This document shows, one piece after another, positions 1 to 7,771 of a stretch of 8,939 nt of DNA. Below the pieces are notes generated by a model. That model made no database searches, was not told the origin of the DNA, and was given only the letters and a program-made list of their open reading frames with translations. Each line of letters begins with the position of its first letter. Position 1 is the first letter of the stretch. The translations under genes were made by a program, and so were the position numbers. This DNA is from Eubacteriales bacterium (GTDB lineage: Bacteria > Bacillota_A > Clostridia > Christensenellales > Aristaeellaceae): the NCBI GenBank assembly GCA_028692205.1, contig JAQUXV010000088.1:1-8939 (forward strand). Direction: 5' to 3'.

Positions 1-47
1 CCGTCCGGCTGGGAATGAGCGTTACGATAACGACGATTGATGAATGA
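1..47 (+). CDS. C-terminal end of a HlyD/MacA-like adaptor (partial, enters from left edge)
   Basis: Frame 3 is open from the window edge to TGA at 45-47 and reads VRLGMSVTITTIDE. The V-R-L-G-M-S-V-T-I stretch is the typical end of the beta-barrel domain of membrane-fusion/adaptor proteins. It closely matches I344-R-L-G-M348-T-V in the last gene of this operon and V211-L-P-G-M-Q-V-T-V in the third complete gene. The stop lies 15 bases before the next start, so it is the preceding gene of the same operon. Only 14 codons are visible, so the family call rests on a short motif plus context. A chance open frame is possible but unlikely given the match. Confidence 0.6.
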   Translation, partial: VRLGMSVTITTIDE

Positions 48-62
48 TCGGGGGTACCGGGT

Positions 63-1931
63 ATGAGAAAAGTCATTGCATACACACTTACGCTTTGCAT
101 GACGGTTACTTTGTTCGCTTTTAACGGCGCCGCAGGGGCGTCGGCGGAATCGTTGTCCATTCTGGTCGCGCAGGTGGATGAGATTGAGGAATCAAACGCG
201 GCGCAGGCGACGGCGGCACCTACCGCCGTACCAGTGACGGCAGTACAGAAAGCCGAAGCAACGGCCGTATCGGAGCCCGATGGCGCGCTTAGCCCGGACG
301 CGACGGTTGATCCGGACGCAACCGTGGACCCTGATACGACCGTGGCCCCGACGGCTACCGCGAAACCTGCGGCTACGGCGACGCCTAAGCCGGCTGCCAC
401 GGCGGAGCCGGATGTCGGTTCCGGCCCCGTATGGATTGCGGAAGGCGCGCACCGCCGTTACGGCAAGCTGGATGATTTGCTGCCGATCGCGATTTTGAAC
501 AACGAAGCGGTTTATATTTGCACGACTTCGGTAATCGAGCTGACCGGCTACAGCGCTAACGAGCTTGGCGGCGTAGGCTTCGGGATCGATACGGACGCGC
601 TTGGCGAGGACTTCTGCAAGGGGAAGACGATCGTTATTTCCGCCATCAGCCGCAACGGCGACATGCGGGACAATACCCTGTACATTTGGGTCGGCAAGGC
701 GGAGGATATTCCCAGTACTTCCGATGCGCTGGGCGACGAAGTGCAGCTGAGCGATGACGACGATGTGCTGGAAACCGAAATTATGGTGCAACCCGAAGGC
801 TACACGGCGGATGCGCCCTGCATGCCTACCTTCACCCTGACGGCTTACCCCGACCTGACCGACGGGATGACCTTCGCCACCATTTTTAACGACGGCGAAC
901 CTGTGGCGATCAGCGGAAACACCTATGCGCCCACCGAGACGGGTGAGTACCGTTTTGCCGTACTGAACACCACCGGCGCGCTGGCGGCGCGCTCCATGCC
1001 CTTTTCGGTAACGTATGGCACGCAGGCCGCCGCGGAAACGGAAGCGACCGGCGAACCCGCCGCAACGGAAGAGCCTGTTGCAACGGAAGAGCCCGATGCG
1101 ACGGTTGAGCCTGAGGCAACGGATGAACCTGCCGCCACCGATGAACCCACCGCATCCATAGAGCCGGAAGCGACAGACGAACCTTCCGTATCAGCGGAGC
1201 CGACTGTGGAGCCGCAAGCCACCGATACGCCCACCACTACCGACGAACCGGTTATAACCGAAACGCCTGTCGCCACCGATGAGACGACGGCCACCGACGA
1301 GCCAACCGTAACCGATACGCCTGAAATAACGGCGGAACCGACTGTGACGCCGGAACCCACCGCGACCGAGGTGCCGACCCTGACGGAAGCCGATCTGGTG
1401 GAAGCGGCCGCCACCGAAACACCCGTCGCCGTGCCGGAGCTGACGGTACGCGCTTATAATTACGTTGAAAATACTCTGTCGGACGCCACGCCATTCTTTG
1501 AACTTTCCGGCGCGGTTCAGGGAAGCGGCTACGCCTATGCAATCGCTGTGAACGGTGGGGATGTGACCCCGCTGGAGGGCGACGCCTATACCGCCGCGGC
1601 TGAAGGCAGCTATTCGTTTGTGTTCTATCTGCTGGATGCCGACGGGAACATGGTGGACAGTTCCAAAGTCTACAGCGTACAGCTTGACTTTACACAGTCG
1701 GCTACCGCGAGTGAAGCGTGGATGACGTTGAATGGTGAAAAAGTTTATGGAACGCTGCAAACGCTGCTGGATAAAGCGGAAAGCGGTTCAACCATCTACC
1801 TGCTGACTTCGCAGGTAATCACCCTGAATGATTCGTCCAAACTGAACTCCATCAATCTGCAGCCGGATCCGGATGTGTTTGGCACCGACCACTGTGTGAT
1901 TGTTTCTGCGAATGACCCGAACAAGGAGTGA
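63..1931 (+). CDS. Secreted multidomain protein with mirrored A-B-linker-B-A architecture, function unknown
   Basis: This is a 622-residue exported protein. Residues 1-28 form a Sec signal peptide: short positive start, hydrophobic core, likely cut after ASA. A Thr/Pro/Asp-rich linker covers about 73-118. A compact domain A1 follows (about 122-194, W124, Y133-G134, C185), then an Ig-like beta domain B1 (about 255-318). A long Thr/Glu/Pro linker with repeated TDEP/TEEP units covers about 325-442. A second Ig-like domain B2 (about 458-544) and a second A copy, A2 (about 551-617, W553, Y562-G563, C611), complete it. A1 and A2 keep the same W-to-YG spacing of nine residues and both end in a C...VSA strand. 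No sortase motif, C-terminal membrane segment or catalytic signature is visible, so it is probably secreted or held non-covalently at the surface. The ribosome binding site is weak (GGGGG at 50-54). The gene starts 15 bases after the preceding stop, which suggests translational coupling. I do not recognise the family; a structural or ligand-binding envelope role is inferred. Confidence 0.85.
   Translation: MRKVIAYTLTLCMTVTLFAFNGAAGASAESLSILVAQVDEIEESNAAQATAAPTAVPVTAVQKAEATAVSEPDGALSPDATVDPDATVDPDTTVAPTATAKPAATATPKPAATAEPDVGSGPVWIAEGAHRRYGKLDDLLPIAILNNEAVYICTTSVIELTGYSANELGGVGFGIDTDALGEDFCKGKTIVISAISRNGDMRDNTLYIWVGKAEDIPSTSDALGDEVQLSDDDDVLETEIMVQPEGYTADAPCMPTFTLTAYPDLTDGMTFATIFNDGEPVAISGNTYAPTETGEYRFAVLNTTGALAARSMPFSVTYGTQAAAETEATGEPAATEEPVATEEPDATVEPEATDEPAATDEPTASIEPEATDEPSVSAEPTVEPQATDTPTTTDEPVITETPVATDETTATDEPTVTDTPEITAEPTVTPEPTATEVPTLTEADLVEAAATETPVAVPELTVRAYNYVENTLSDATPFFELSGAVQGSGYAYAIAVNGGDVTPLEGDAYTAAAEGSYSFVFYLLDADGNMVDSSKVYSVQLDFTQSATASEAWMTLNGEKVYGTLQTLLDKAESGSTIYLLTSQVITLNDSSKLNSINLQPDPDVFGTDHCVIVSANDPNKE
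279..416 (+). repeat. Short Thr/Pro/Asp-rich repetitive linker
   Basis: This encodes residues about 73-118 of the first secreted protein, with repeats such as PDATVDPDATVDP followed by Ala/Thr/Lys/Pro units. It separates the signal peptide from the first folded domain. The units are degenerate at DNA level, so it is a low-complexity spacer rather than an exact tandem repeat. Confidence 0.7.
1033..1392 (+). repeat. Long degenerate T-E-P repeat linker between the two halves of the secreted protein
   Basis: About 118 residues (325-442) are built almost wholly from 4- to 6-residue units of the type ATDEP, ATEEP and TVTPEP; five TDEP units can be counted. The segment is acidic and Pro-rich, so it should be extended and unstructured. 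At DNA level, units based on ACGGAAGAGCC or ACCGATGAACC recur with many synonymous changes. This suggests old expansion kept by selection on protein composition. Such linkers commonly span the Gram-positive cell wall. Confidence 0.8.
1923..1928 (+). promoter_or_regulatory. Ribosome binding site that decides the second gene's start
   Basis: AAGGAG lies at the end of the preceding gene. Three in-frame starts follow: GTG 1928, ATG 1931 and ATG 1940. The first overlaps the site and the second is only two bases away. ATG 1940 has an 11-base spacer and begins directly with the basic n-region of a signal peptide (MKKR), so it is preferred. Confidence 0.6.
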
Positions 1932-1939
1932 TGAACACC

Positions 1940-3418
1940 ATGAAAAAGCGAGTGCTTGCGTGGCTTTTGACACTGTGCCTGCTGGCGGGTGTCGCCCCGC
2001 TGACAATTGCGGCGCTGGCCGAAGAGGCGACCTATGTTTGGGTCGGCATGCAGTTGGACGACAGCGAATATGATGCGCCGGACTCGACGACCGAGGCGAC
2101 GATTAGCATCGACTCGGTGAAAATTGGCGATATTACCGCTGCGGATAATACATGGGTAAGCGGAACGGGCGCGATTTCGATTTCTATTACCGATATAGTT
2201 GAGAACAACACCTACACATACCAGATATCCATCAACGGATCGGATTACGTCGCCCTTATAAACAAAAAAGACAGCTTGAAAAAATTGGCCGACGACATGA
2301 AGCTGACCCTTACGGATGGAAGCGCCTATAATGTAACGTTCAAAGTTGTCGGAGCCGATAGTGATAGTAATCAACAAACGGTTTCCTACTCACTGATGTA
2401 CGACAATCAGGCTCCCGTGCTGCTCTGTAAAACTGGGGAAGACAATACGGTCTACCTGTATTCGGTTGATGCGGCAAGCGGGCTTAGCACAACGGAAATG
2501 AATGTTACGCTGGATGCGAGCGTGCCCTGGCCCATCTGGGAATACAGCCTGAGCGAGTTCGGACAAAACGTTTACTGGTGCTCGTTTACCTACAATTCTG
2601 CGGGTATTATTCCTGAAAAAACGTTGGGCGTAAAGGATAATGTAGGTAACATCGCCGTATGGGGCGAGCCGATTACCCTGACTGATAATTCGGACGACGG
2701 CTCGTACGATGGCGATTACTCCGGCGGCTCCTCCGGCGGCGGCACCACACGCACGGTTTATTACTCCGCTTCCACCTACACCACCGTTACCCCGTATAAC
2801 GGCGTAAATTTGGTGGTGGAAACCGGCGCGATGGATACTTTGACCATCGGCGATCAGGCGCTGGGGCTCAGCCTCAGGCGGGCATGGGGCAATACGCCGA
2901 ATACGGACGAAGAAGCTGCTTCCTTCAACGCAAGCTTCACCGATTGGAACGGCGACGGAACGGAGCTGACCGACGCGGCGGACGGGGATGAGGCGGTCGA
3001 TACTCTCATCCTGACCGCGAGCGACGCCGATGCGGAGCAAACGGAAGATGGGGGTTACGCCTACAGCTGGACGTTTGACGGCTCGGTCTATAAAAAGCTG
3101 GCGGCCAGCGGCATCGACTACCTGGTGCTCTCCACAGGCGAGCAGGCGACGGCGCTCTCTACCGCGGGTTTCACGGCGGGCATCCGGTACAACCTGTATC
3201 GTGCGGCGGGAATTGCCAGCAAAGACTTCGTTTACACCATCCGGATGGATGGCGACGACCTGAAAGTACAGGTAAGCGTAGACGGAGAAACCTATGAGAT
3301 AACCAACGACGAAACCAGCGAGCTGTATTACTACGATCTTTATAACGGCACAATGGAAATGCTTGACCGGCCCTTTGGGCAAGAGGACACAACCGTGTTC
3401 GCGGACCGGCAGGGATGA
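1940..3418 (+). CDS. Secreted protein with Ig-like N-terminal part and Gly/Ser hinge, function unknown
   Basis: Started at ATG 1940 this is a 492-residue exported protein (496 from GTG 1928). The signal peptide runs MKKR, then a Leu-rich core, to a likely cut after AALA. The N-terminal part resembles the Ig-like domains of the preceding gene: a strand-rich segment with an NGSDYVAL turn that ends in SYSLMYDNQAPVL, the usual junction to a following Ig-like domain. Near residue 260 a Gly/Ser/Asp-rich hinge (GGSSGGG) separates it from a C-terminal domain of about 220 residues. That domain contains DWNGDG at about 335-340 and a YLVLSTGEQAT strand, and ends with an aromatic stretch (LYYYDLYNGT). 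No anchor, sortase signal or catalytic motif is seen. It sits 8 bases after the first secreted protein gene and 11 before an adaptor gene, so it is probably made together with them. I do not recognise the C-terminal domain. Confidence 0.85.
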   Translation: MKKRVLAWLLTLCLLAGVAPLTIAALAEEATYVWVGMQLDDSEYDAPDSTTEATISIDSVKIGDITAADNTWVSGTGAISISITDIVENNTYTYQISINGSDYVALINKKDSLKKLADDMKLTLTDGSAYNVTFKVVGADSDSNQQTVSYSLMYDNQAPVLLCKTGEDNTVYLYSVDAASGLSTTEMNVTLDASVPWPIWEYSLSEFGQNVYWCSFTYNSAGIIPEKTLGVKDNVGNIAVWGEPITLTDNSDDGSYDGDYSGGSSGGGTTRTVYYSASTYTTVTPYNGVNLVVETGAMDTLTIGDQALGLSLRRAWGNTPNTDEEAASFNASFTDWNGDGTELTDAADGDEAVDTLILTASDADAEQTEDGGYAYSWTFDGSVYKKLAASGIDYLVLSTGEQATALSTAGFTAGIRYNLYRAAGIASKDFVYTIRMDGDDLKVQVSVDGETYEITNDETSELYYYDLYNGTMEMLDRPFGQEDTTVFADRQG

Positions 3419-3429
3419 GGTGAAGCGGA

Positions 3430-4473
3430 ATGACCGAAGCGGAGAAGAACCAGAAAATCAAGAAAAAGAAGCGCGCTAAAAGGATTAAGAAGCTGATCGG
3501 CTGGCTGATCTTTCTGGCGTTGCTGGCAGGCGCGTTCTACCTGTTTGTACTGCCGGACCTTACCGCAAGCGCAACCACGACGTACGACAGCTACACGGCG
3601 ACACGCGGCTCCATTTCTAACTCGATGAGCTTCAGCGGAACGATCAGCGTGGTCAACAGCGAAACCATGACCTCCGGATCGGCCGCGACCGTGCGGAAGA
3701 TTTATGTGTCGGAAGGCGAATCCGTAGCGCTGGGCGATAAGCTGATGCGCCTTTCCGACGGCGAAGTGTTCAAGGCGGATTTCGACGGTGAAGTGAACGA
3801 GATCTCCGTGGAGGAAGGCGACGAGATCAGCGCCAACGCGAGCCTGATCCAGATTGTTGATTTCAGCAATCTTCAGGTATCCGTGCGGGTGGATGAGTAT
3901 TCCGTAACCGATCTGGCTGTCGGCGAGGCGTGCGAAATATCGGTTACGGCGCTGGACCAGACGTTTGACAGCACGATATCCCATATCAACCGCATTTCGT
4001 CCGGCGGCAATTCCACGGCCTACTACACCGTTACGGCGGAGTTCTCCGGTACGGAGAACGTTCTGCCCGGTATGCAGGTAACCGTGACCATTCCGGAGGA
4101 TGAAGCCGACGACGTCATCATCCTGAACCGCGACGCGCTGAGTTTTACCGGCGACAATAGCGCCTTCGTCCTGATGAAGAACGAGGATGGCGATATGGAG
4201 CAGGTGCAGGTGGAACTGGGCGTGGATAACGACAATTATGTGGAGATTACAAGCGGCCTCAGCGAGGGCGATACCGTTTATACGGAGGTCGAGTCCAGCG
4301 CTTCCAGCGGCAGCGGCCTTGCGAGCCTGTTCTCCTCCCTTACGGGCAGTTCCACACAAAGCACCACCAGCAGCGGCGGAATGCCCAGCGGCGGCAATTT
4401 CAGCGGCGGCAACATGGGTGGCGGCAATATGGGCGGAGGCGGCAATTTTGGCGGAGGCGGCGGAATGCCATAA
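3430..4473 (+). CDS. HlyD/MacA-like adaptor subunit of an ABC transporter, membrane-anchored
   Basis: 347 residues. A very basic cytoplasmic start (residues 5-21, mostly Lys/Arg) precedes one membrane segment at about 22-41; the rest should lie outside. A lipoyl/biotinyl-like hybrid domain covers about 70-140, with the paired motifs YVSEGESVALGDKL and ISVEEGDEIS. The two halves are joined by a very short turn, so the long coiled-coil hairpin of MacA/AcrA is absent. A beta-barrel domain follows (about 150-225, VRVDEYSVTDL to V211-LPGM-QVTVTI). A membrane-proximal domain (about 226-290) contains the typical GL-SEGD-VYTE motif. The last 45 residues are a Ser/Gly/Asn/Met-rich tail, often seen on Gram-positive adaptors of this type. 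GAGGTGA at 3417-3423 is a good ribosome binding site overlapping the previous stop. The next two genes are its ATPase and permease, so it probably couples to that permease; transport substrate unknown. Confidence 0.88.
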   Translation: MTEAEKNQKIKKKKRAKRIKKLIGWLIFLALLAGAFYLFVLPDLTASATTTYDSYTATRGSISNSMSFSGTISVVNSETMTSGSAATVRKIYVSEGESVALGDKLMRLSDGEVFKADFDGEVNEISVEEGDEISANASLIQIVDFSNLQVSVRVDEYSVTDLAVGEACEISVTALDQTFDSTISHINRISSGGNSTAYYTVTAEFSGTENVLPGMQVTVTIPEDEADDVIILNRDALSFTGDNSAFVLMKNEDGDMEQVQVELGVDNDNYVEITSGLSEGDTVYTEVESSASSGSGLASLFSSLTGSSTQSTTSSGGMPSGGNFSGGNMGGGNMGGGGNFGGGGGMP

Positions 4474-4490
4474 GGAGAGGATGACGCAGA

Positions 4491-5195
4491 ATGGGTGATA
4501 ACGAGGAAATCTTCTTCCGTATGCGCGATATCATTAAAACCTATCCGCTGGGGGACGACGAAACAACGATCCTGAAGGGCATCAATCTGGATATCAACAA
4601 AGGCGAGTACCTCTCGGTGCTCGGCCCTTCGGGAAGCGGCAAATCCACACTGATGAACATTATCGGCTGTCTGGATAAGGCGACGACGGGCGAGTATATC
4701 CTCCATAACAGCGTAATCGACGATCTGGATGAAAAAGAGCTGGCGCAGATTCGCAGCCGAGAGGTGGGCTTTATTTTCCAGAACTCGCAGATGCTACCCA
4801 AGCTGGATGCCATGAAGAACGTGGAGCTTCCGCTGATTTACGCGGGCGTGCGGCCCAAGGAGCGCGCCCGCCGCGCCGAGGAAATGCTGGTGAAGGTGGG
4901 CTTGCAGGATCGCATCCACCACCGCCCCAATATGCTTTCCGGCGGCCAGCAGCAGCGCGTCGCCATTGCGCGCGCGTTGGTAACCAACCCGACGCTGCTT
5001 TTGGCCGACGAACCGACCGGCGCGCTGGATCAGACGACCGGCCAGCAGATTATGGAGCTGTTTCAGGAGTTGAACAACGACGGACACACCATTATCATGA
5101 TTACGCATGACCTGCATGTGGCCCGGCATGCCAAGCGCGTGGTGAATATTATCGATGGGGAATTAACCGAGGTAGAGGAGGCGACATTTGCGTGA
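4491..5195 (+). CDS. ABC transporter ATP-binding protein, MacB/LolD (lipoprotein- or peptide-exporter type)
   Basis: 234 residues, normal length for this class. All ABC motifs are intact: Walker [10 protein letters not shown] at 45-53 (K51), Q-loop Q97 in [10 protein letters not shown], signature LSGGQQQR at 149-156, Walker B LLLADEP ending at D173-E174, D-loop GALD, and H-loop H206 in ITHDLHVA. The Y18-P19 stretch near the start and the [19 protein letters not shown] segment are characteristic of the MacB/LolD/FtsE-like group, which pairs with FtsX-type permeases that work by mechanical coupling rather than by a classical channel. The ribosome binding site AGGAGAGG (4473-4480) has a 10-base spacer. 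A nearer ATG at 4481 stops after five codons. The end overlaps the permease start by four bases (GTGA), which indicates translational coupling and a fixed ratio. It hydrolyses ATP at the cytoplasmic face; substrate unknown. Confidence 0.95.
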   Translation: MGDNEEIFFRMRDIIKTYPLGDDETTILKGINLDINKGEYLSVLGPSGSGKSTLMNIIGCLDKATTGEYILHNSVIDDLDEKELAQIRSREVGFIFQNSQMLPKLDAMKNVELPLIYAGVRPKERARRAEEMLVKVGLQDRIHHRPNMLSGGQQQRVAIARALVTNPTLLLADEPTGALDQTTGQQIMELFQELNNDGHTIIMITHDLHVARHAKRVVNIIDGELTEVEEATFA

Positions 5196-6412
5196 AGAAC
5201 TTTTTTCATCGGCTGTTCGGCGGATTTTACATGTTCACTGAAAGCGTGTCGATGTCTATCGCCAATATCACGCAGAACCGCCTGCGCTCCTTCCTGACCA
5301 TTCTGGGCATCATGATCGGCGTTACCGCGGTCATTGCGCTGATCACGACGGTGTCGGGTGTATCCACCTCGATTTCGGACTCGTTTACCTCCATGGGCGC
5401 GGGCACGATGACCGTTTCCGTAACCGGTAACGATATGCAGGCGGGCCTTACGTCGGAAAATCTCGATGAGATAACGGCGCTGGACCACATTACCGGCGTA
5501 ACGCCCAGCGTATCGGCCACGATCAGCGTGGCGCGCGGCAGCGAATATGAAAGCGATATAACGCTGGCGGGGAAGAACGCCTACTATTTCACCACGACCG
5601 ACGCGGTTGCCCGTGGGCGCACTTTTAACCAGATTGACATGGATGATATGTCCCGCGTCTGCCTGATCGATTCGGATATCGTGGATGAGTTTTTCTACGG
5701 GGTGGACCCGGTAGGCCAGAACCTTTATTTGAATAACCTCAGCTTTACCGTGATTGGCGTTTTGAACGATTCGGACGACGAATCCATTTCGGATATCGTT
5801 TCCGGTAGCACAAGCAATATTTATGCGCCGTACACAACGGTGCTGAAAATGAACAGCGAAACGCTGGTAAATTCCATTACTGTGTATGTGGACGACGCGG
5901 ACTACTCCGACGCGGTGCAGACGACGATCGGCAATTATATGGACGCGCTGTTCAGCTATGAAGACGATACCTACGAAATCACCACGATGGACAGCATACA
6001 GGAAACCATGGACAGCATGCTCTCCATGATGAGCGCCCTGCTGGGCGGCATTGCCTCCATCTCCCTGATCGTCGGCGGCATCGGCATTATGAACATGATG
6101 CTGACCAGCGTTACCGAACGTACCGTGGAGATTGGCCTGAAAAAGGCCATCGGCGCGGAACCCTCGCAGATCCAGATTCAGTTTTTAATCGAGGCGTTTC
6201 TGTTGTCGATGATCGGTGGGATTATGGGGGTTGTATTGGGCATTGCGCTGTCCGCCATCCTGTGCCAGATCATGGGGACAACCTTTACAATCTCCTATAG
6301 CGCGATTGCGCTTGGCGTGGGCTTTTCCGCCGCGGTCGGCATCCTGTTTGGTTGGTCGCCGGCACGGAAAGCCAGCAATCTGAACCCTATCGACGCGTTG
6401 CGACGCATGTAA
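5192..6412 (+). CDS. ABC transporter permease, MacB/FtsX family
   Basis: 406 residues. The first membrane segment (about 32-56) sits in NRLRSFLTILGIMIGVTAVI, the conserved opening of MacB permeases. A large extracellular domain (about 57-280) of MacB periplasmic-core type follows. Three more membrane segments lie at about 282-304, 331-355 and 373-393. The motif GIGIMNMMLTSVTERTVEIG with LKKAIGA after the second segment is the FtsX-family coupling region. The C-terminal PARKASNLNPIDALR is the standard ending, so the protein is complete. It starts with GTG at 5192; AGGAGG at 5175-5180 lies 11 bases upstream and the start overlaps the ATPase stop. It should dimerise and work with the ATPase upstream. 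In Gram-positive bacteria such pairs handle antimicrobial peptides, lipids or exported peptides; which applies here is not shown. Confidence 0.94.
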   Translation: MKNFFHRLFGGFYMFTESVSMSIANITQNRLRSFLTILGIMIGVTAVIALITTVSGVSTSISDSFTSMGAGTMTVSVTGNDMQAGLTSENLDEITALDHITGVTPSVSATISVARGSEYESDITLAGKNAYYFTTTDAVARGRTFNQIDMDDMSRVCLIDSDIVDEFFYGVDPVGQNLYLNNLSFTVIGVLNDSDDESISDIVSGSTSNIYAPYTTVLKMNSETLVNSITVYVDDADYSDAVQTTIGNYMDALFSYEDDTYEITTMDSIQETMDSMLSMMSALLGGIASISLIVGGIGIMNMMLTSVTERTVEIGLKKAIGAEPSQIQIQFLIEAFLLSMIGGIMGVVLGIALSAILCQIMGTTFTISYSAIALGVGFSAAVGILFGWSPARKASNLNPIDALRRM

Positions 6413-6416
6413 AACG

Positions 6417-6423
6417 AAGGAGG
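6417..6423 (+). promoter_or_regulatory. Strong ribosome binding site of the last operon gene
   Basis: AAGGAGG with a 7-base spacer to ATG 6431 fixes the start. It is the best Shine-Dalgarno site in the operon and stands 18 bases after the permease stop. The second adaptor is therefore probably translated independently rather than by coupling. Confidence 0.75.
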
Positions 6424-6430
6424 ATTCACG

Positions 6431-7624
6431 ATGAAAAAGAAGATTCTGCTTGCTGCGCTGAGCCTTATGCTGAGCGTTGTGCTGATGGGCAGCGCGGCGG
6501 CGGAAACAACGTTCGACGGCACGGTGGTTTCCAGCGAGTCCGTCAGCGTAACGGCTCCGTTTGGCGGAACGGTCAGCTCCTTCCGGCTGCGCGAGGGGGA
6601 TGAGATCAGCGTCGGGGATGTGATTGCCGAGGTGGAGACTACCAAAGTATACGCGTCCACCAACGGCGTGGTAACCGGCGTTTTCGGGCAGCCCGGGGAT
6701 GCGGTGGACGACGTGGTAAGCCGTGTGGGCGCGGTGCTCTACATCGAGCCGGACAGCAAATATACCATCACCGCCGATATCCAGAAGGCGTACAGCGACA
6801 GCGACAACAAGTATGTGAACATCGGCGAGACCGTATATATTGAAAGCTATTATTCCAGCAACGGCAACACCGCCGTTGGCACCATCACCGCGACCAGCGG
6901 CACCACCTACACGGTGGAAACCACTTCGGGCGAACTGCTGATGGAGGAGACGGTGAACCTCTACCGCTCGTCGGATTACGCCAGCACCAGCCGCATCGGG
7001 CGGGGAACGGTTTCCCGCACCGCCGAAGTGGCCGTGAGCGGAAGCGGCAGCATCCTGTATATGCACGTCAAGGACGGCGATGCCGTTACCCGAGGACAGC
7101 TGTTGTTTGAAACCGTTACCGGCACGCTGGACGGGCTGTATGCCACCAGCAACCAGATTGTCTCCGATGTGGACGGCATTATCGCGTCGGTTAACCTGTC
7201 CGCCGGAAGCACTATCAACAAGGGGGATACGCTGCTGACCGTATACCCGCGGGACGAGATGCAGGTCGTGATTGAAATCGACGAGTATGATCTGGCGGAT
7301 ATCCATGAAGGCGATCAGATTCTGCTGGAGTTTAATTACGATGATTCGAACGATAGCATGTGCCCCGGAACCGTATCGATGATCTCGCATGTCAGCGCTT
7401 CATCCGGCACCTCCGATGTGGCGTATAAAGCCTATATTGACTTTACGCCCAACGACGATATCCGTTTGGGGATGACCGTGCTGGTCAGTACCGAAAACGG
7501 AACCGATGACGAAGAATATTTGGATGATACGGAAGACGGCAGTGAAACAACGCCGGATCTGGCGGCGGCACCGGCCGGGGCTGAAACGCCAACCGAAGAT
7601 GTGCTGGAAGCGGCAACCGACTGA
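6431..7624 (+). CDS. Second HlyD-like adaptor with two lipoyl-like modules and a signal peptide
   Basis: 397 residues. The N-terminus (MKKKILL..., hydrophobic to about 22, AAAE at 22-25) is a signal peptide or single anchor. A first lipoyl-like module covers about 31-105, with VSVTAPFGGTVSSFRLREGD and VETTK72VYASTNGVV. After a linker, a second module starts near V194 (VKDGDAVTRGQLLFE) and continues at about 247-271 (IIASVNLSAGSTINKGDTLL). A beta-barrel domain follows (VVIEIDEYDLADIHEGDQI through I344-RLGM-TVLVS). Its spacing and motifs match the first adaptor (VRVDEYSVTDLAVGE), so the two are paralogues. No coiled coil is present between the lipoyl halves. The last 40 residues form an acidic Thr/Pro/Ala tail (DDEEYLDDTEDG...). 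It is the last gene before the operon terminator. A role beside the first adaptor in the same transporter is inferred. Confidence 0.88.
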   Translation: MKKKILLAALSLMLSVVLMGSAAAETTFDGTVVSSESVSVTAPFGGTVSSFRLREGDEISVGDVIAEVETTKVYASTNGVVTGVFGQPGDAVDDVVSRVGAVLYIEPDSKYTITADIQKAYSDSDNKYVNIGETVYIESYYSSNGNTAVGTITATSGTTYTVETTSGELLMEETVNLYRSSDYASTSRIGRGTVSRTAEVAVSGSGSILYMHVKDGDAVTRGQLLFETVTGTLDGLYATSNQIVSDVDGIIASVNLSAGSTINKGDTLLTVYPRDEMQVVIEIDEYDLADIHEGDQILLEFNYDDSNDSMCPGTVSMISHVSASSGTSDVAYKAYIDFTPNDDIRLGMTVLVSTENGTDDEEYLDDTEDGSETTPDLAAAPAGAETPTEDVLEAATD

Positions 7625-7771
7625 GCTTGACGGTGGGCGAATGCTTGCCTTCAATTACGCCGCGGGGATTGCCGGGAAAAACCGCCAATGATCGACCCGG
7701 ATGATCGGCGCATGAGCGATCCAATCCGCCGGAACCACCCGGGAAACCGAAACGCACTGTAAACTGCCGGG
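7625..7771 (+). other. 3' untranslated stretch of the operon, no gene seen
   Basis: About 147 bases lie between the last stop and the terminator. A short open frame crossing 7506-7691 has no family features and overlaps the adaptor. The heptamer ATGATCG occurs at 7688 and again at 7700. No RNA gene or promoter is evident. Confidence 0.4.

Noticed and set aside
1033..1392. CRISPR-like or exact tandem repeat
   Set aside because: The units are short, degenerate and keep the reading frame; they encode a T/E/P linker within a gene.
2942..2980. Dockerin-type calcium repeat at DWNGDG
   Set aside because: Only one loop is present, the last acidic ligand is misplaced, and no second repeat or cohesin context is seen.
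2390..3382. 330-residue open frame on the - strand
   Set aside because: It is antisense to the second secreted protein, with no signal peptide, domain or ribosome binding site.
3340..4359. 339-residue open frame on the - strand
   Set aside because: It is antisense to the first adaptor, has the same His/Arg/Ala bias, and has no ribosome binding site or motif.
4481..4498. ATG right after a ribosome binding site before the ATPase
   Set aside because: It stops after five codons and touches the ribosome binding site; ATG 4491 opens the ATPase with correct spacing.
6431..6660. K72 in VETTKV as a real lipoylation site
   Set aside because: The protein is exported and its barrel domain matches adaptors; the lipoyl-like fold is a normal part of HlyD proteins without modification.
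6185..7390. 401-residue open frame on the - strand
   Set aside because: It lies opposite the permease end and the second adaptor, both of which have strong family motifs. Its product is rich in His, Arg, Gly and Ala without any domain, as expected of an antisense shadow in GC-rich DNA.
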